In this document: positions 46,759 to 59,056 of the stretch, one piece after another | Layout of the letters: each line of letters starts with the position of its first letter | How positions within the stretch are numbered: position 1 is the first letter of the stretch | DNA from: Myrica gale | Lineage: Eukaryota > Streptophyta > Magnoliopsida > Fagales > Myricaceae | Reading direction: 5' to 3' | Assembly (NCBI GenBank): GCA_963930655.1 | Contig: OZ005604.1 | Location: forward strand, 16,874,001-16,938,000 | Length of the DNA stretch: 64,000 bases | Notes under the pieces: generated by a model | Seen by the model: the letters and a program-made list of their open reading frames with translations, nothing else | What the model was told of the DNA's origin: nothing | Database searches by the model: none | Made by a program: the position numbers and the translations under genes

Positions 46759-47716
46759 CATTGCAAAAGGTGCGATCCAATTCCGAGATAGGCCAGAATC
46801 GAATCCGGAATTAGAACCTAAAATGCCAATTTTGTCCGAAATTTTTGCTCATTGACTCAAATGATTTTTTCCTATATTAAACCCAAGTCCTTCCACTTTA
46901 TCCAATTCTTTTATCAGCCTCTGCATTTATCTCGCTCCCTTTCTGCTTTGTGTCGTTTGTTTGTTTGTTTTGGGTTGAAATTTTCAGTCGACGATTTCAA
47001 AATCTCTGTTGCTTTTGAATTTTTTTTGTTAATATTTGAGATTTGATGATATCTGTTGAAGTGGATGCACAGCCCTACCTTAAGCAAGGGATGCATAATG
47101 GGGAAAGGCCACCTATGATGCATGGGTCAGAAGTGGATCCGCGACCCAAAGTAAAATTGACCAGGTGAGAGGAAGTTCCCATCACATCCCACTTTTAAAA
47201 CAAAATCCAGCAAAATTAATTTAAGGCCAAAAGCTTTCCCTGTGTCAAATTATTAAAAATAATTTATATAAATAATTTATATTTATTATGTTAAAATTTT
47301 GTATACCAAGCGTAAGCGTAGCCAGATTGTGCTAAAATTAATAGCCGAGAAAAGACAAACGCGTCAACTGACTTCAAATCTTTGAGATCCAATTTTTCTC
47401 AGTTAGTTAAATTAGCTATATTTAATTTTAAATACCTTAATTCTCGCTTTTCTCAATCAAATTGCAATATATGTAACCACACTGATAACGTTTTCCTTAT
47501 TTTGGCCAAGTTTATTTTCTCATTAGTAGTGCTTCCTTAGATAACGTTTACCAAAGAGTAAACATTATTAGAAAATCTACTAAAAATTTGGAGAAAGCCC
47601 TGTAGCACAAATTTAGGGATACCTTGACATCTTTTGTGCAATTCTGTACATATTTTCGCAAAGCAAATGTGTGTGGTGTTTCCAGGATCAAATGGCATTG
47701 CAACATCCAACGATCA
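46759..47716. other. Intergenic; one unrecognised exon-like stretch
   Basis: A stretch at about 47049-47167 (+) reads ISVEVDAQPYLKQGMHNGER and later GSEVDPRPKVKLTR, followed by a donor-like AGGTGAGAGG. It looks like a real exon by composition, but I do not recognise it and cannot join it to others. The rest is AT-rich. Confidence 0.3.
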
Positions 47717-48410
47717 GGGTCATGTTCGGTTTGAACATTTTTATAATATTCGAATCCTCACAAAAGTTATGTGACCCCAATGTCAGATAGCTATCCCTTG
47801 CCTAAGTGACAATCACGTTTTGCAAAAGTTGATTGTAGGCTGTTTTTCACTTGAATTCGTTTGTCGTTTCGTGCTTTTTATTTTTTTAAATATCTTTTAA
47901 ATTTTTAATTTTTAATAAAAAAATTAATAATTCGAAATATTTAAAAAAAAACTTTAAACATCATCATTAAATTTTTTTTTAATGTTTTGTTTGAAGATTT
48001 TTGTAGAATTTGAGATGTTTTGAGAATTTTAGGTGATGTTAGAGTTGTATTAGTGTTTGTGTAGAAATTGTTGAAGTGTAAAAAAATTAATCATATATGT
48101 TTAATTTTTTTTATATTTCGAATTTATTAATTTTTATTAAAAGTTGAATATTAAAAAGGTATTAAAAAAACAAAAAACAAAAAAAGACAAAAGAATGCAA
48201 GTGAAACATGCAATTAACTTTTGCAATAAAAGATTGCATGCACGTAAAAAATAGCCTACAATCAACTTTTGCAATAAAAGATTGTGACATACGCCAGGGA
48301 CAGCTTCAAATGCTGGGGGTCAACTTAGGGAAGTGAAGATACGTTTTTTACCGAACATGATCTTTGTGAGGATTCGAATGAAACAAAAAGGTTGAAACCG
48401 AATATGACCC
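47717..48410. mobile_element. Foldback DNA element with long inverted arms, about 694 bp
   Basis: Left GGGTCATGTTCGGTTT pairs with the reverse complement of right AAACCGAATATGACCC. Similarity continues inward for well over 100 bp on each side, sharing ATTCGAATCCTCACAAA and AAAAGTTGATTGTAGGCT. The centre is AT-rich and non-coding. No convincing target duplication was found; long arms suggest a Mutator-like or foldback MITE. Confidence 0.65.
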
Positions 48411-49882
48411 AGAATAAGCCACACTTCTCAATATAGCGTCCGAGCCATTACATCAGGAGGAACTATTTTATCCTCCAGAATTGGTAATGGAGGCAAATGG
48501 CACATACCAATGTGCCAAATTGACCTCAAAATTCTACAAAACATATAATTGATCTCATTTTCATCAAGCTCCCATATGAAAAAGTTCCAAGACAATCCAT
48601 CATTCATATGACGTGCAATTTGTAAAGAAGTGAGACGAAAAGAGGGTATAGACAGAGCACCAAAATGGCAACATTGTCGATTGGGAACATTGCTCAGTGG
48701 AAGGAGAAGTCGTTAATAAATGAGCTCACGGCGAGACCTTTCGGCTCTAGTCCACTGCCCAAAACACATTCCACGTGTTCATCCTCATCACAGAATCTGT
48801 TCCTCAATTCTAGAAATTACAAAATTATAGAACAAAATAGAACAAAAGGAAACCATGAAACAAATATACTGAAACTACAAAATCAGGGCTTCAGTGTGTG
48901 TAACATTCAGATCATTGACATTAAAATCTCACTGAAATCCGCTAAGATAATTGTTGTATCATCATAAGCCCCCCATTTCAAATCATCAATCTACGAAACT
49001 AGCAACATTAATTTGATTTAGGCTTTTTGTAGTTCATAGAGATGAGAGAGTTAGGTGGGTGGTTTGGTAGAAGCCTTTTCCCTTCCTCTGAATCCACAAC
49101 TTTAACAGAGAAACAGAAGGAGAGAAAAGGGCTTCCACCAAAATACCCTACGCTTCGCTGAAATCACCGAACCCTATGGCCTATCGATAATCAATCTACA
49201 AACCCAACAATCCCAAAGACAAAAGCGAAAGGAGAAAAAGAGGGCACAGAGAGGAAATTAGAGTGATTGTGAAGGTTCAGTGCGCAGACAGCCAAGGGTT
49301 TGTCAATCAGATTCAGGGTGCAAGACCCAGATCAGAAACTCTAGTCCACAAAATAGCCTCATCACCGCACTCGATTCAAGTATATCCAACAGACAAAAAG
49401 AGAGAAGCGAAAGAGTCCTAAGGAAAAAGAAAGAACCTGAGCAGACTATAAGGCGCCTTCGTGAAAGAGGCGGAGCACGAAGAGATACGAGGAGGGGATG
49501 CTCATTGTTTCACATTTATAGGGAGTGCCGAGCGGCAGTGTTCGGCGGGGATGGAAATTAGGGTTTGAGTATATTGTTGAGTTTGGGTTGTTTTGTGGTT
49601 TCGTAGGCGGCCTAAGCCTGATGAAGTATGGAGTGATTGGGGTTCATGGGGCTCCATTGAATACGGGCTGGATCGACATAAGGTCCTCACTAGTTTGGGG
49701 AGTCATTTAGGCCTGACAATTAATCGTTGACAGCCCATTGTAGACTAAACAATCTAGTGTGACACCAATAACCAGTTTTGCACGTTGCCATCCGAGAATT
49801 TTAGGACTTGATTGGATTCGGGTCCAGGTTTTAATTTTAGGGTTAAAACTATATTTTAAACCCAAATTTTCGTTTGTGCGTT
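48411..49882. other. Intergenic, no supported gene
   Basis: Pyrimidine-rich on the - strand between about 49060 and 49500, like a 5' UTR of a - strand transcript. Open frames such as 48665-48967 (+) show no domain. I cannot name a gene here. Confidence 0.35.
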
Positions 49883-51134
49883 CAGTGGCGGATGCAAGGG
49901 GTGCGGCCCTGGGCGGCCGCCACCCTTTGCATCCCAAAAAATAAAAGTTTCATTAAGTTTCTTTTTTTTTTTGTTTAATTTGTAAGTTGGCCTGGACTAT
50001 GGGGCCCGACCCCCATTGGCCCAGGCCAACAATCCACATTTGTAGTCTTTTGCGTGTTTCCTGGCTCGAGTCTTTTAAAAAACGTGTAATCCAGTTGGAT
50101 AGGCAATGGGTGGCCTTTCGACCCTTTCCATTGAATTTCCGTGGGATTTTGTACACCGCCAGTCATATTATAACAGCGCACCACCCACCCTCGAGTAAAA
50201 TTAATTACTAGTCTTCTTCCAGGATGTTGCCAATAGTCAAGACCAACTTACTCGCTCATCCTTCTCTCTCTTTTGCGTATGACGAACCACCAATCGACTT
50301 CTCCATATATTTAACTTTAAGGATACTCGCTGTTACTCCCATCTATCTCTCAGACATTCACCTACACAATGACTTCCTCCTCCTCGGATGCTTTAATTTA
50401 TGGTTGGGCTATTGGGTTTTCTACTTCAAGTGGCTATGGTCCTTGCGACATCCATTAGTTTTTAAGTCCCGTTGATTTTGGATCTTCCTTTTTGTGGGGT
50501 CTAATGCTAATACCCAAACGTTTACTCCCATAAAGACCTAAGATTTCACTCAAGATCTCAATGGTATCAGCTATAACTACAAATGCAAAGGGGAGGGGTA
50601 ACTAAATTCTACAAGTACCACCTGTTCCATTGGCTTCAAATTTTGATTATTGATATAAGGTCTGGACTATACTGATCAGGGGACGTAATCATGTTGTTGG
50701 ATACTTTCTAATTAAAGCCGATTCAAATCTACTCTTATATGCGTTTGTGTGTTTCTGCTGTGGCGAAGAGTTTTGTAAGCAGTTTATAGAATGAAGTATT
50801 ACTGATGGGCTTCAAATTTAGGACACCTTTAGGATCCGTGGAGGGAACATGGGCCTTTTTTGTCAATGCTGTAGAGGGGAGGGGTCGAGGGCAGGTGGTA
50901 CTTGTAAAAGATTGTCAATGCTGGCTTGTCTCATGCATTGGCTCTTTTTTTTTTCCTACGTTCATGCATTGGCTCCTTTCAAGTAATAACTCAGTGAGAT
51001 CTCTGTGTTTTTTCACTCTCTGAAGCCTGAAAGGACTATGGAGCTTTTAGTAACATCGCTAAAAGGTTGTTTGCGAAACTGTCCCCTTGTGGGCATGGAG
51101 GGGTCCATTCCCTACCCTCACCCCATGCTTCACA

Positions 51135-51371
51135 TGTACACTCTGGACTCTATTTTCATTAGTTTATCAATTTATTGAGTTGACATTGGTTTTACCAGTT
51201 GCGACTGCAACTGTTGAAAGAGTATTTTCTGCGATGAAGATCATCAAGAGTGATTTGCTTAATATGATGAGAGATGATTGGATAAATGATTGCATGATAG
51301 TGTACATTGAGCAAGAAGTTTGTAAAACTATTGAGAACGAAGTCATTTGGCAACATTTTCAGAAGATGTAA
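51135..51371 (+). pseudogene. hAT transposase C-terminal dimerisation fragment
   Basis: It encodes LTLVLPVATATVERVFSAMK then IIKSDLLNMMRDDWINDC and a stop at 51369-51371. This is the hAT dimerisation domain, closely resembling the matching part of hAT-1. The rest of the transposase is absent, so the element is not autonomous. Confidence 0.8.
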
Positions 51372-51399
51372 CAACGTAGGATACAATTGTCAAATCTTA

Positions 51400-52367
51400 G
51401 GCTGCGTTTGTTTCGACTGAATATGTTTTCATGCATAATATTTTCAAAAACATATGTGTTTGGTAAGGGCTGCAAAAAAAGTCAAAGGAAAATGGGATAA
51501 GCAGTTAAAGGAAAATAACCTCTATCAGGCTGAAAACAACTTACTCTTTGAAGAAGCGTAAGTTATTTTTCAGATGACTATATTTTCTCTATTTTTTTCT
51601 AACAGACGCTATCTATTATTTTTTCTCATCTATATTCTCTCTACTAACAAAATAAACTTAAATTATTTTTCATGTGACTATTTTTTATCTATTCTATCGC
51701 AAAATATGCTATCTACTATTTTTCTCTAACAAAAATACTTAAATTATTTTTCAGTTAACTATTTTTTCTCTATTCTCTACCAAAATGCTGAATATTAATT
51801 TATCATTATGAAAGTGGCTAGTTTTGGGAATTTTATGTTAAACATTATTTTTATTGTTATTCAGTATTTTTAATATATGTATCGATAATAAAAATTTATT
51901 TTAGCGTTTCAGGTTGTAATTCGTCTTTTATTGGACCTCCTTTTATTATTTTTAATATCTCGCTATCATTTAAACTTTGATTCTACATTTTCGCAATTAG
52001 TTTGCTGAGATAAAATTACAAGAAGGCTCTAATGAGTCGAAACTTTATAGATAGCTCTTCATTTGCTGACTGACAAATTTGTAAGAAAGACACAACTTTC
52101 CCGATTGGAGCCTTTGATAATTCAAATAGATAATTAGAGCAAGTATCTGTCTAGATCCTTCTAATATGATTGTTATTCTGAATCTAGAGGTACATCAAAC
52201 TAAACAAGCTCACAAAATATTCTTTAAATTTTCATATGAACCAAACACTATATGTCTATTTTCAAAGAATTAGCCAAACACTAAAACTTGTTTTGTTTTC
52301 CCTGTAAATATTTCCAGCTGCAAATATTTTCTTATTTTCCTCCTTTTACGCCGAAACAAACACAGCC
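51400..52367. mobile_element. PIF/Harbinger-like MITE nested in hAT-2, 968 bp
   Basis: Terminal inverted repeats GGCTGCGTTTGTTTCG and CGAAACAAACACAGCC match at 15 of 16 positions. A TTA trinucleotide flanks both sides (51397-51399 and 52368-52370), as expected of the Harbinger superfamily. The interior is AT-rich with repeated attatttttc and tctctat words and no coding sequence. It inserted just after the hAT-2 transposase stop. Confidence 0.8.
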
Positions 52368-52546
52368 TTAGTAGCAGTACATAGTACGGTACATATATTC
52401 TGATGTTTTTAATGTTTTTAGTCTTTAATTTTTGATATTGTAACTCTAAGACAATTTTTTACATTACGAAGAATTTTTTTTTGTCATTTTATCTTTAAAG
52501 TTCGACCCCCTTGGATTTTGATCCTGGATCCGCCACTGTGTGCGTT

Positions 52547-52937
52547 TGGCTTTGGGTTTTACTATCTGCTACGTGTGACCTACTGATTGGGCAATAGTTC
52601 TGACAAGATATCTAATGTATATTGGAGGGCTGATACAATCCTATCAGCAACTTGTCTTGACTACAATGTACAAAACTACAAACAGAAAATGTTTTGTCTT
52701 CTTCACTGTAGCAGCTGCTCGTCGGGTAGAAGATTTTAGCCTTCTCTTCGGCTTTCCCCTCCTCTCCCTCCTTCGTTCTCACTGCAAGTTTGGAACAAAT
52801 TTATGGCAGACGCCTGAAACCCCAAATTTTACACAAATAGAAAATACTAAAACTAATCGCGGAAAATATCAATTATGAAGAACCCACCTATATATCTACG
52901 AGAAAAGTTGAGAGACAGTATGCGCCGATCTTAGAGG
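52547..52937. other. Flank between hAT-2 and the young Copia, remnant of a - strand gene
   Basis: The last bases, read on the - strand, continue the frame of the fragment at 55557-55676 as KIGAYCLSTFLVDI and a stop. The rest has no supported coding sequence. Confidence 0.3.
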
Positions 52938-53195
52938 TAATAAAGCACACAGAGGAACGAAGAAGACGAGTACGTATGTGGGATATTTCTGCACACTTCT
53001 TATTGGTGCACTGTACACTTTTTATAGACAACTTACACGTAGGCTGCAAAAGCGGTAACAGAAAGGATAATATCCTAACAGAAAAGATACGTAAAAGAGC
53101 GTTACAAGCCTAGACTATTCTAGAAGAATCATTGAGGTATCGTGGGGCCACGATCGTCTGTTGCTAAGGGAGTAGGATCAGCTGCTGTGTTAACA
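52938..53195 (-). repeat. Copia LTR (3' LTR of the - strand element)
   Basis: It begins TGTTAACACAGC on the - strand and ends ctttatta, next to the agagg duplication. Confidence 0.9.
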
Positions 53196-55271
53196 GCCCC
53201 CCGCGCTTCCAACGACAATGGTAAGACAGTAATACAGGAGCGCAGACGATGGAAGCGATCAGCCACAATGGGCTTGGTAAAAACATCTGCAAGCTGGTCC
53301 TGGCTGGAGATTAAAGCAACCGATAAAGTCTTGGCAGCAACACGATCGTGGACAAAGTGGAAATCAATTTCCACATGTTTTGTACGGGAATGAAAAACGG
53401 GATTGGCAGACAGGTAGGTTGCTCCTAAGTTGTCACACCACAGCGTTGGAGCACGAGGCAGGAACATGTGAAGCTCACGGAAGAAGGACTGGATCCATAA
53501 GAGCTTAGCTGTGGCATTGGCAAGAGAACGATACTCAGCCTCGGTGCTAGACCGGGCAACAGTCTTTTGTTTCCGAGGTGCCCAACATATAAGATTCGAG
53601 CCAAGAAAGATGCAAAAGCCGCCAGTAGAGCGGCGATCATCCGGACTGCCAGCCCAATCAGCGTCAGAGAAGGCACTGAGGTCAGCGATGGAAGACCGAG
53701 TGAGATGAATGCCAAAAGAAGCAGTGTGTTTGAGGTAGCGTAAAATACGCTTAACAGCATGCCAATGAGGCTCCCGTGGAGCTTGCATAAATTGGCAAGT
53801 CTTGTTAACGGCGAAGGAGATATCCGGCCGTGTAAAGGAGAGATACTGGAGACTCCCAACGGTACTCCGGTAGAGAGTAGGGTCGTCAAACAGTGGACCC
53901 TCGTAGGCAGAGAGACGAAGAGAAGAGGCCATAGGGGAAGAGACAAGTTTGGCCAGCAACATGTTGGTCTTGCAGAGGAGATCGTGGACATACTTATGTT
54001 GAGAAAGCCACAAGCCAGAGCTGGACCGAGACACCTCTACCCCCAAAAAATAATGAAGGTCCCCAAGATCCTTAATAGGAAAGTCAGCAGAGAGGCAGGT
54101 GATAAAATGTTGAACCAGGGAAGAAGAAGAGCCTGTCACAAGGCAATCATCCACGTAGACCAGTATGTATACCAAGTGACATCTAGAGGCATAGACAAAG
54201 AGGCTGGTGTCAGCCCGAGAAGCCACAAAGCCTAGCTCAAGAAGACGAGTGCTCGAACGTGAGAACCATGCACGAGGAGCTTGTTTGAGGCCGTAAAGAG
54301 CCTTGCGAAGACAACAAACATGCTGAGGAAAATCAGGATGGACGAACGCAGAGGGTTGTTGCATATAGACGACATCCTTAAGAGTACCATGAAGAAAAGC
54401 ATTCTGAACATCAAGTTGTTTGCAAGACCAACCAGAGGAAACGACAATAGCAAGATCGAGACGTACTGTAGTGGATTTAACCACCGGGCTGAACGTATCA
54501 GTGTAATCTATACCAGCCTATTGATGAAAGCCTTTGGCAACCAGCCTGGCTTTATACCGTTCCAAAAAGCCATCTGCCTGACGTTTGGTTTTAAAAATCC
54601 AGCGGCATCCAACAACTTCTGATTCGGTGAAGAAGGCACAAGAGACCACGTCTGGTTAGAGAAAAGGGCCTGAAATTCACACTCCATTGCACCGCACCAC
54701 TCAGGAAAACGAAGAGCTTCGGTGACACATGAGGGCTCATCAGGGACAGATGTGAGATGAGTGTGAAGGACACGTGGGGGAGGCCACCTAATAGTGCCAT
54801 CACGGTATTGACTCGGGCGCAAAGAATTTGTATGAGACCGAGTGACCATGGGATGACGTGAAGGTGGGGCAGGGACAGGTGGCGAGGAAGGGGAAGCAGA
54901 GGGGGGACCAGCGGGTGCAAAGGGAGAAGCATCAGACAAGGGAGGGACAGGTGTGGAGGGTGTAGACGCAGGGGAGGACAAGGGGACAGTAGGAGACAAA
55001 AGAGGAAAAGGTAGAGGGGTGACAGATGGGGTGCCGAGAGGAGAGAGAACAGGGGAAGAATGAAAAGGAAAAGATGTTTCATCAAACAGTACATCACGGG
55101 AGATGTAAATTCGGCCAGAAGGACGGTGAAGACATTTGTACCCTTTATGATATGGACTGTACCCAATAAAAACACATGGAGTAGACCTGTAGTCGAGTTT
55201 GTGCTTGTTAAAGGGACGGAGATTTGGCCAGCACGCTGAACCAAAAACACGAAGAAAGTTATAATCTGGAC
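53129..55271 (-). pseudogene. Copia polyprotein part (integrase end, RT, RNase H)
   Basis: In order on the - strand: the integrase C-terminal part (RVFGSACWPNLRPFNKHKLD, VFIGYSPYHKGYKC) with a proline/serine-rich linker. Next comes reverse transcriptase (LDVQNAFLHGTLKDVVYMQQ, LVYVDDCLVTG). RNase H is last ([34 protein letters not shown]). Gag is not seen. Interrupted coding region of a fossil element. Confidence 0.85.
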
Positions 55272-55298
55272 GTTTGTTATAGAGACGCTCTGATACCA

Positions 55299-55556
55299 TA
55301 ATAAAGCACACAGAGGAACGAAGAAGACGAGTACGTATGTGGGATATTTTTACACACTTCTTATTGGTGCACTGTACACTTTTTATAGACAACTTACACG
55401 TAGGCTGCAAAAGCTGTAACAGAAAGGATAATATCCTAACAGAAAAGATACGTAAAAGAGCGTTACAAGCCTAGACTATTCTAGAAGAATCATTGAGGTA
55501 TCGTGGGGCCACGATCGTCTGTTGCTAAGGGAGTAGGATCAGCTGCTGTGTTAACA
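55299..55556 (-). repeat. Copia LTR (5' LTR of the - strand element)
   Basis: Almost identical to 52938-53195 and directly followed, on the - strand, by the primer-binding site. Confidence 0.9.
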
Positions 55557-55676
55557 AGAGGCGGCTTCGGAGATTGTAACCTCTGGCTTCTTGGCTTTCT
55601 TGGGCTTGACTTTCTTGGCATCCTCAGCCTTCCCATTCTCAATCACGCCATCTGCATCATTGTCCTCTACCGTCAT
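55557..55676 (-). pseudogene. Fragment resembling TMEM214/DUF2359 protein, split by the young Copia
   Basis: Forty codons from an ATG at 55676 read MTVEDNDADGVIENGKAEDA, then KKVKPKKAKKPEVTISEAAS. The frame resumes beyond the element (below 52933) as KIGAYCLSTFLVDI and a stop. From memory, plant TMEM214-like proteins have a KPKKPKKPKVTVAEAA and FLVDIS pattern at this place. No further exons were found, so this is a remnant. The identity is tentative; a lysine-rich tract can mislead. Confidence 0.4.
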
Positions 55677-57073
55677 CACTCTTGTATTCGATCAACTAAA
55701 AATCAAAATCTTTTTGTTTTTTTTTTCAAATCTGTAACTACTGAATTTATTATTAATTCCTCCATTTTTTGGACCTTTCTCCTTTGACAAATTCACACGC
55801 TATCCTTGCTACTCCCTCTTTCCTCCAAATTTCTCATTTCCTTAATCCAATTGCTCACTTTATTTAACTCTTTTACACCCATCTGTTTCATCTCTCACAA
55901 AGAACTTCCTCTTTCTTTCTCTCTCTGTTTTTGTGACCCTGCTTTGCTCTACCTTTTTACAACTTTTGTTTGTCGCATTCTATTTTTGCGAAATCCAGGG
56001 TAGTGTTCTAGGTTTTCCGAAAATATTCGAGGATAATTTGAGTTTGAGATGGAGAATAATCAGCAATCGTTCACAGTTCTGTTGGGGACGAGTTTACTTG
56101 CATTAGTGATGGCATTGGAGGACTTGGTCTTTCTCTAGCGTTTTCCCGTACGTTACCTTCTGCCAGCCAATAATAGCCATATCACACTTCTGTCCAGAAC
56201 CAATGAAACAAGCAGAGCCAGAAGGAGAGAGAGAGTGTAAGATATCAAACAAGTTGTGGAAACATATCAAACATAGGTGCACAAATTAAGATTGATCTAC
56301 AAAATGAGGCAGGGCAGATTGTAGATTTCGAAGGAACACCAGCGAACGACGAACTTGCGGGGGTGGCTACTCAATGAGGCAAAGGAAAAAAAAAGACAGA
56401 AGGAGAGAGAGAGAGAGCGCGTAAAAGTTTGCAGGTGCTGCTCAAACACTTGGGTCTCGACCACAGTGCGTTGAAGTGCAGTAGGTAGGTGTACGTATGT
56501 GCTGGCAGGCTACAGGGGAGAGGGCTTCGCTTTTTGGTCGGCGAGGGTCCAGGTGGTCCAACTTTTAAACCATGACTAGGACCAGGACCCAGAATCACTG
56601 GACCCAAATCCAAACAAGCCTGAAGGCCTTGCCAAAATTTTCTCTATAGGAAACAATTTCAGAGAATGAAAATGACTAACAGTTAATCAAACGCCACGAC
56701 AGCAAAAATCACCAGAGATCATGCTCAATTTACATAACTAAAATAGCTAGGAATAGAATTTCTCTACTTATTGTATTTTTTTCTATCATATGGATTTTGG
56801 AATATGCACTAAAAATGATTTGCAAAGAAAATTACTCGGACAGTAGTGTAAAAGAAAAATTAAAAAGGAGAAACAAATAATAATGGTCTCCGATTTACTG
56901 TTGCCAAAAGCTAAAACGTATGAATCTTTAAATACTGAATTTGTCTATTTTAATAAGTAATGTGGGCCGAAGAGCAGCCTGTTACATCTTTTCCTCTTCA
57001 GATTAATTTATCCAATTTGAGCATCAAATTCGAAAGAATAGAATCTCAACCATCGCATTTTTTATGTAGCCGC
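55677..57073. other. Intergenic, no supported gene
   Basis: Pyrimidine-rich segments (55740-55980), then AT-rich DNA. A - strand frame at 56371-56613 is proline-rich without a recognisable domain and is rejected as a gene. Confidence 0.4.
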
Positions 57074-57600
57074 TGGCCAGAGATAGTAAAAACAACGTTG
57101 GAATTGGCATATTTGTGGGCGACGGCTCCACCCCAGTGACCCTACCCATATTGTGAACTTGATGGAAACAACACATGCGACCGAGCACCATGCATGGTAC
57201 GAGGAACCGTTTTGTGAGAGAGTATTTGCTCAAAATTGAAAGCTGAGACTCGTCACTGTAGCCTCGTCACACGTAACCATCGAAAAGATAACGAGGAAAT
57301 CCAGAGTGCTAAAGCATATAGTTCATGATTAACATAAAACCAAGAAATACAGAGCATCAAGGTCAAAAAGCCCTGAACAAACTACGTACATCGCAAAGGC
57401 CAGCAAAGAAAATTTATTCATTCAACTGTTCAAGTTTTTCTCTTGAACAGAACCACTTGAACCGAGCCCCATTTATTCCCACGCAAGTAGGAAAAACGAC
57501 ACCAACAATTCGATACATACATGACCAAGAATTTTAATGGACCAAAAGAGCGAAGAGAAAAAAGGTTCATGGAAAAGAAGAAACAAAGAGGACTGACTGA

Positions 57601-58933
57601 TCAGTTATTCACCACCGCACAGTGCTTTCTGATCTCGCCCGCTGATCCGGTCTTAACATTGACCCGACCCATTTTCTCCATGGACAGGGCGAATTCAGCA
57701 TAGAAATTTTTAAGCGGTCCTTGAAGCAGTTGGGTGACATAAGACTTGGTAGTGGGGTTGGTTGTTAAAGCAGCATCTGATTGGAATAGACCCCTTCGCT
57801 TTAGTAGGAAAGCGTAGTAGCTAAGATCAAATGTTCTCGAGCTTCCAGGGTCCATCTCAACGATGGTCACATTATCGTTGGGATTTGTGCACTTTCTTGT
57901 CTTTAGATTGGCAGCATATTCACTGTCCAGAGCTGGGTCCTGATCACCCTTCCCAGTGAAGTTATACAGTCGGTTAGTGAACGACGTACAATGAGAGACA
58001 CCAATGGTGTGGGCACCTGGAGAAATTTGGCTCATTGGATTAGTTCCATTTAACAGCTTATTTATCGGACAGAAAATTGTTAGGAAATTAAGGGAGTATG
58101 TTCGGCTTACCGGAGAGCAAGACCAAGTCTTTTAAGTCGAGACCCTGGTTGGCAAACAGTGTTTGGAGAGTAGTGAAGTTGCTGAATGGAGATGGAATGC
58201 TGGCCAAGGCTTCTGAGGACTTGGAGATCGTCCCATCTCTTCGACCGGTCGGAACTCTCCAAAATGGACCTCCCTGTCACAGACATTAGACGTACAGACA
58301 CAACAAGTAAATAATCCATTTTTCCACTCTTCAAGAGAAAGACTAAAGATGATTGTTTTTATTTTTGAGTCCCTACTGTGGCTACTACGGAATCTCTTGC
58401 AACCAAAGCAATGGTGTCTGCGCAAGAGACTATGCCTGGGCATTCGGCTTCAAGAAGGCTCTTCACTCTGTCAATGAAGTCAAAACCTCGGAGTGTTAAA
58501 TTTGGAGGAGCAACCTTTTCAGCTTGGTTGTTCGCCGTTGAGTTCACAAGCACAGATGCATCACAACCCTGGATTAATTAGGCAAAACAATGATTTAACG
58601 AGATGGAAGCACAAATTATGACAATATCTACGCGTGCATTCAATTTCTCAATGCAGAAGGGCTAGGCACGCAAAAGCATAGTATAGAATGAAAAAAGTTG
58701 ATGCGTAAGGAGCGGACACGAACCCTAACGAAGCAGTCATGGAAGTGCATCCTTATCAGGGCAGCTGCCAATGATGGAGCATTATGGATGTGCTCGTTAA
58801 CAAAGTTTTGAATAATCTTCTCAGCTCCTGGGCAGCTCTTAGAGTAAAAACCCAACTGCAATTGAGCTTGTGTCGAGGCTACAGATCCTAAAAGGCCGAA
58901 TATTATAATTGCAAGATAGCATATCCTCCCCAT
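57601..58933 (-). CDS. Class III secretory peroxidase, copy 2, 326 aa
   Basis: Mirror copy of the gene at 30146-31478. The exons are 58933-58724, 58568-58377, 58273-58111 and 58016-57601, all with GT-AG introns and the same lengths. Signal peptide, distal R61/H65, proximal H191 and the cysteines are kept. The five residue differences from copy 1 are T8A and F17S in the signal peptide, R152K, S166N and L258F. None is catalytic, so both copies should make active enzyme if expressed. The upstream arms are also duplicated for about 2.6 kb, so expression patterns may be shared. Confidence 0.95.
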
Positions 58934-59048
58934 TTTTGTGTCTGGGTTACTGTACTTACAGGAAACCATACAGATCACTGTTACTTTTTTGTGTAGGAAG
59001 CAGCTTCAACGTACGTCCTTGTTTATCCCAAAACCAGAGCTGAGAGGG

Positions 59049-59056
59049 TATTTATA
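59049..59056 (-). promoter_or_regulatory. TATA box of peroxidase copy 2
   Basis: TATAAATA on the - strand, about 116 bp before the start codon at 58933, matching the site in copy 1. Confidence 0.6.

Larger units (their letters stand above)
49883..52538 (+). mobile_element. hAT DNA transposon (hAT-2), 2656 bp
   Basis: Both ends read CAGTGGCGGAT inward (left 49883, right end complement ending at 52538) and are flanked by perfect 8-bp duplications tgtgcgtt (49875-49882 and 52539-52546). It carries a transposase C-terminus on the + strand and a nested Harbinger-like MITE. Ends and protein remnant match the family of hAT-1 at 3610-6273. The perfect target duplication suggests this insertion is younger than hAT-1. 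Confidence 0.93.
52938..55556 (-). mobile_element. Short young Copia element with 258-bp LTRs
   Basis: LTRs at 52938-53195 and 55299-55556 are equal in length and differ at about three positions by eye. That suggests an age of around a million years or less. Perfect 5-bp target duplications agagg lie at 52933-52937 and 55557-55561. The primer-binding site TGGTATCAGAGC is on the - strand at 55287-55298. The interior is only about 2.1 kb and holds part of a Copia polyprotein. The element is broken, with a few interruptions, and is shorter than a complete Copia. Sequence style suggests an Ale-like lineage (low certainty). Confidence 0.93.

Noticed and set aside
48665-48967. 100-codon open frame on the + strand
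   Set aside because: No domain, no splice or promoter context and low-complexity serine content.
53142-54622. Several + strand frames
   Set aside because: Antisense of the - strand Copia polyprotein part.
57325-58581. + strand frames in the right peroxidase arm
   Set aside because: Antisense of peroxidase copy 2; the same shadows occur opposite copy 1.
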